Assembly (NCBI GenBank): GCA_026770585.1
Contig: MU646396.1
Location: 399,887-414,857, forward strand
Source of the DNA: Baffinella frigidus
Lineage: Eukaryota; Cryptophyceae; Cryptomonadales; Baffinellaceae
DNA: 14,971 bases
Direction of reading: 5' to 3'
Shown: positions 13,293 through 14,971 of the stretch, one piece after another
Numbering within the stretch: the first letter of the stretch is position 1
Layout: each line of letters begins with the position of its first letter
Position numbers and translations under genes: made by a program
The notes under the pieces: generated by a model
The model's input: the letters and a program-made list of their open reading frames with translations, nothing else
Told to the model about the DNA's origin: nothing
Database searches by the model: none

Positions 13293-13434
13293 GCGCTGGG
13301 AGCGGTGCGAGGCGTTTGCGATGGGCCACAATGCGCGTCTCGGCGCGCGGTCGCTCGTCCGGGGTCTTGATGATGGGATGGTCGGAATGATTCTGGAGCA
13401 GGTCTTGCCTGAGGAATACCGATGTGTGCCGTAA
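13293..13434 (+). CDS. Second possible terminal exon of the WD40 gene, or tail of a decayed paralogue
   Basis: After an acceptor TTTTATTCAG (AG 13291-13292) the frame reads RWERCEAFAMGHNARLGARS, then LVRGLDDGMVGMILEQVLPE and EYRCVP before TAA. It is clearly homologous to the exon-8 tail (LAFAMGLSARLG...EEGVVRLIL) but longer. It needs a phase-2 partner. Exon 7 has an alternative donor GTACAA at 11725 that gives exactly phase 2, producing DWLRERWERCEAFAMG. So alternative termination of one gene is possible. Alternatively it is the remnant of a neighbouring duplicated gene; a fragment at 13130-13170 (PPDGSGGGGVASGE) looks like a decayed WD-blade strand. I cannot choose between these. Confidence 0.6.
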
Positions 13435-13985
13435 TAGACTTTGCGTTCGTGGGTCGGCACCCATATCAGGTTTGGGCGTTGGTTGAACTCCTCTGGAACT
13501 GCTGTAGAACCGCGCCCTAGAGCTGTTCGAGAATGATGTTCAGCCGCTGAGGCAGGTGTCGTGTTCAAAACGCTCCCACACTCTTCTCGTATGCCTTTGC
13601 GCGCAGTGGTAGATACACGGGCGTGGGCAAGACATGGGCGCAGTGGTACATACGCTCGCGTGGGGGCCAGGACATCTCCACTCTCCAAATTTGGCTCAGT
13701 CTCACGGCTACATGTAGGTCGCTCGCTTGCTCGCTCTTTAGAAGCAAGATACCACCAGTTGTTTCCCTACGTTAGAAGTCCCTGCGGGTTGAGCCACAGT
13801 GTACCCACGACGCCCTTCGTCTCGTTGAAAGCTTCGAATCTCGAGTCTCAAGTGATCCTGGAAAGTCCCACCTCTGGGGACATGCCACATGCAGGAGTAG
13901 TCTGAGATTACTCCTCTACATCCCCAGACCACCCAACTCTATCTGGAATCAAGAAGAAACCTCCGCTAGTTGTATTCTGCCCAGA
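13435..13985. other. No gene recognised
   Basis: Overlapping open frames on both strands show no domain I recognise. TGGTAGATACACGGGCGTGG (13607) is loosely repeated at 13643-13661 (TGGTACATACGCTCGCGTGG). Confidence 0.5.
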
Positions 13986-14032
13986 AACGGAGAGAGAGCG
14001 AGCGAGCGAGAGCGAGAGTGCGAGCGAGAGAG
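13986..14032. repeat. GAGAGCGAGC microsatellite
   Basis: AGAGAGAGCGAGCGAGCGAG and GAGAGTGCGAGCGAGAGAGA form a short purine-rich simple repeat. Confidence 0.9.
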
Positions 14033-14235
14033 AAACCCTCCTTCTTCCACAAGTCTCTCCGCCTCAGAGGTGTATCATTTCTCACGGGAACCAACAAAAT
14101 CGTCCGCTTCGCAGCGCTGCGTTCTGCTCAAACCTGCCCCACGAAAACACCCCGCGCACTCGAGCGAAACCTTCATTTTGTTTTCACATTCACCTTCCAG
14201 CGCGGGAGCCCCCACGGTCTGTCACGCGCGAGAGA

Positions 14236-14322
14236 GAGATTCTCTCTCTCTCTCTCTCTCCCTCTCTCCCTCTCTCTCTCCCTCTATCGCTTTCCCTCTC
14301 TCTCTCTCTCTCGCTCCCTAGC
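14236..14322. repeat. CT-dinucleotide microsatellite
   Basis: A long run of TCTCTCTC with CCCTC interruptions. 14040-14235 before it contains nothing recognisable. Confidence 0.95.
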
Positions 14323-14395
14323 TCTGAGTCACGCGAGTCCAGGCAGAGCATCCGCGTGAGCCTCCCCCATCTTCACCTCCCCTTCCAACTTCACC

Positions 14396-14622
14396 TGGTT
14401 TGGGGTGTAGGGTTTCAGGTTTGGTGTTTGGTGTTTGGTGTTTGGGGTTTCAGGTTTGGGGTTTGGGGTTTGGGGTTTGGGGTTTGGGGTATGGGGTATG
14501 GGGCTTGGGGTTCGGTGTTTGAGGTTTGGGGTTTGGGGGGTGAGGTTTTGGGTTTCGGCTTTCACCTCAGGGATTCGGGTCTCGGGTTTCAGGTTTCGGG
14601 TTTCGGGTTTCGGTTTAGGGGG
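14396..14622. repeat. TTTGGGG-type heptamer tract
   Basis: Many copies of GGTTTGGGGTTT with GGTTTCAGG, GGTGTTT and GGTTTCGG variants. The G-rich strand is now on the plus strand, opposite to the tract at 143-265. Confidence 0.92.
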
Positions 14623-14676
14623 AAGGACCAGATGGGCAGGCTTGACCATGATCATCCCCAGCGATCGTGTCTCCAC

Positions 14677-14910
14677 GCTCGGCTCCCCTGTTCGCCCACA
14701 AGAGCGCGGATGATAAGACACTCCCTACTCTGAGAGCAGAGGATAAGACATTCCCTACTCTCATACCATAAATTGGTGACGCTGAGTCTCGACGCTCGGT
14801 TCCCCTGTTCCACATCAGGCTACACATCAGAATGCTCGGCTCGCCTGTTCATCTAAAAGAGTGCAGAAAAGCGCTGATGAGAAGACACTCCCTACTCTCC
14901 TACCATGGAT
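14677..14910. repeat. Composite direct repeat at the right end
   Basis: Unit A, GCTCGG(C/T)TC(C/G)CCTGTTC, occurs at 14677, 14794 and 14834. Unit B, GA(T/G)AAGACA(C/T)TCCCTACTCT, occurs at 14712, 14742 and 14879; the last two are followed by TACCAT then ATTGGTGA. The order is A-B-B-A-A-B. The function is unknown, and the array may continue past the window. Confidence 0.85.
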
Positions 14911-14971
14911 TGGTGAGGCAAAGACCACGCAGTGGTCCTCTCTCAGCAGGAGAAACCACGCATGCTTCCGA

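Noticed and set aside
13200-13688. 162-codon minus-strand open frame
   Set aside because: It overlaps, antisense, the conserved AFAMG exon on the plus strand and shows no domain.
14356-14733. 125-codon open frame rich in FGVWGLGF
   Set aside because: Direct translation of the TTTGGGG heptamer tract.

Overview
The window is nuclear DNA of a eukaryotic microalga, not bacterial. Genes are cut into short GC-rich exons by introns of about 160 to 1100 bases, and when the exons are joined at GT..AG borders the reading frame continues exactly across every junction assigned here. Telomere-type heptamers (CCCTAAA and decayed forms) are scattered through it, and small inverted-repeat transposons fill most introns. 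A photosynthetic stramenopile of pelagophyte type is my best guess. It rests on the telomere type, the GC-rich exons, the density of small transposons in introns, and a WD40-protein tail that I associate from memory with such algae. It is not proven.

Layout: 1-265 is a 15-base minisatellite followed by decayed telomere-like repeats, possibly near a chromosome end. From about 754/880 to 4218 (+) lies a Nudix hydrolase gene of at least five exons; its extreme N-terminus is not resolved. A minisatellite follows its stop codon. 4381-5275 has no recognisable gene. 5516-7484 (-) is a complete four-exon glutaredoxin gene (130 aa, CPHC active site, N-terminal signal-like segment). 7485-7999 is a 515-base shared upstream region made of decayed GAGAGCTGCGAC-type repeats. 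8000-12550 (+) is an eight-exon WD40 beta-propeller gene (382 aa), with a second, different terminal exon at 13293-13434. From 13435 to the end I see only repeats: (GAGC)n, (CT)n, a TTTGGGG-rich tract and a composite direct repeat.

The three genes have unrelated chemistry (nucleoside-diphosphate-linked hydrolysis, thiol redox, protein scaffolding); apart from the divergent glutaredoxin/WD40 arrangement I see no reason to link them functionally.

The most striking observation is structural. Most exons are accompanied in a neighbouring intron by one or more short decayed copies of an exon-intron border, often with the splice dinucleotide kept. I call these 'exon echoes'. They occur in all three genes and repeatedly abut members of a ~135-base inverted-repeat element family. 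One echo still shows a filled transposon site next to the intact exon that acts as its empty-site control. Some elements end within a few bases of a used splice site, and one appears to supply it. This suggests introns that grow and remodel by border duplication plus small-transposon insertion.
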